Position numbers and translations under genes: made by a program. A stretch of DNA of 51,401 bases from DATLXU01 sp035575515 (lineage in GTDB: Bacteria; Acidobacteriota; Blastocatellia; UBA7656): assembly GCA_035575515.1 (NCBI GenBank), contig DATLXU010000051.1, forward strand, positions 1 to 51,401, read 5' to 3'. Shown here piece by piece: positions 51,273-51,401 of the stretch (position 1 is its first letter; the number at the start of each line of letters is the position of its first letter). Under the pieces are notes generated by a model. That model saw only the letters and a list, made by a program, of their open reading frames with translations, searched no databases and was not told where the DNA came from.

Positions 51273-51325
51273 GTGACAGGTAACAGAGCTACGAACTGCG
51301 AAAAAGCCTGTCACTGGCTGTCAGA
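51273..51325. repeat. Inverted heptanucleotide array (GTGACAG type) after the rhodanese gene
   Basis: GTGACAG and GTAACAG (51273-51286) are followed by the inverted CCTGTCACT, and 51272-51280 with 51307-51315 form a perfect 9-bp pair. It is a weaker member of the family and could act as a terminator. Confidence 0.5.
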
Positions 51326-51401
51326 TGCAGTTTTCAACTCAAGAACCAACTATGTTTGTGAAGATGATAAAACGGCTTCCTCTCGCTATCATCAGATGGT
51401 C

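Noticed and set aside
51352..51401. Start of a further gene at the right edge (ATG 51352)
   Set aside because: Only 16 codons are visible and no Shine-Dalgarno precedes it, so it cannot be supported.

Overview
The window looks like a chromosomal segment of an Acidobacteriota-type soil bacterium. This is an inference from gene content: three tandem secreted proteins of the VWFA-related family typical of that phylum, secreted SBBP-propeller and IPT/TIG proteins, a membrane/spermidine-synthase/TPR fusion, and GC-rich codon use. I could run no database search. No rRNA, tRNA, CRISPR array, phage or plasmid module is visible. The only insertion-sequence trace is the tail of an IS630-type transposase at the left edge, abutting an apparently 5'-truncated transglutaminase-like gene.

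Layout. 0-7.5 kb: IS remnant, transglutaminase-like protein, secreted clan-A glycoside hydrolase-like protein, the large membrane/SpeE/TPR fusion, an S41 protease and a probably bidirectional terminator. 7.6-13.2 kb: proline dehydrogenase (minus strand), then a self-contained unit with a near-consensus promoter, an OprO/P-like porin, an exported FMN-binding protein, the flavin transferase ApbE, a membrane protein with a conserved-looking HPH segment, and a terminator. It reads as an extracytoplasmic flavin redox operon. 13.3-18.9 kb: Fur-family regulator, GDPD, AraC regulator, inositol-phosphate synthase, MiaB. 18.9-21.3 kb (minus): a 47-residue membrane peptide, a zinc ribbon and a CPA2 antiporter. 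22-28 kb: tandem APC transporters with USP-like tails, YqeY, LarB. 28.3-35.3 kb: YtxH and coiled-coil envelope proteins, then ileS-lspA-lgt-rluD. 35.3-42.9 kb: three VWA proteins, a visibly AT-richer two-gene island (SBBP protein and M64-like protease), then the 3' remnant of a fourth VWA gene. 42.9-51.4 kb: pgeF, serS, an interrupted four-helix-bundle gene, rsmG, a HAD protein, a propeller/IPT protein, and a rhodanese whose catalytic Cys codon is TGA.

Two signals stand out. First, at least ten places carry short arrays of degenerate heptanucleotides. In the clear cases these are paired with an inverted array on the other side of a spacer. Every locus uses a different heptamer but keeps the 7-nt period, and several arrays supply gene ends (yqeY, larB, serS, lspA) or sit inside ileS. 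One pair encloses the four-helix-bundle gene. Second, the in-frame TGA of the rhodanese falls exactly at the nucleophile position, reading continues for 46 more codons through the rest of the domain, and a small hairpin follows the TGA. This makes a selenocysteine candidate.

Most starts were set by Shine-Dalgarno position, overlap with the previous gene, or the beginning of homology. All functional names rest on recognised motifs and remain predictions.
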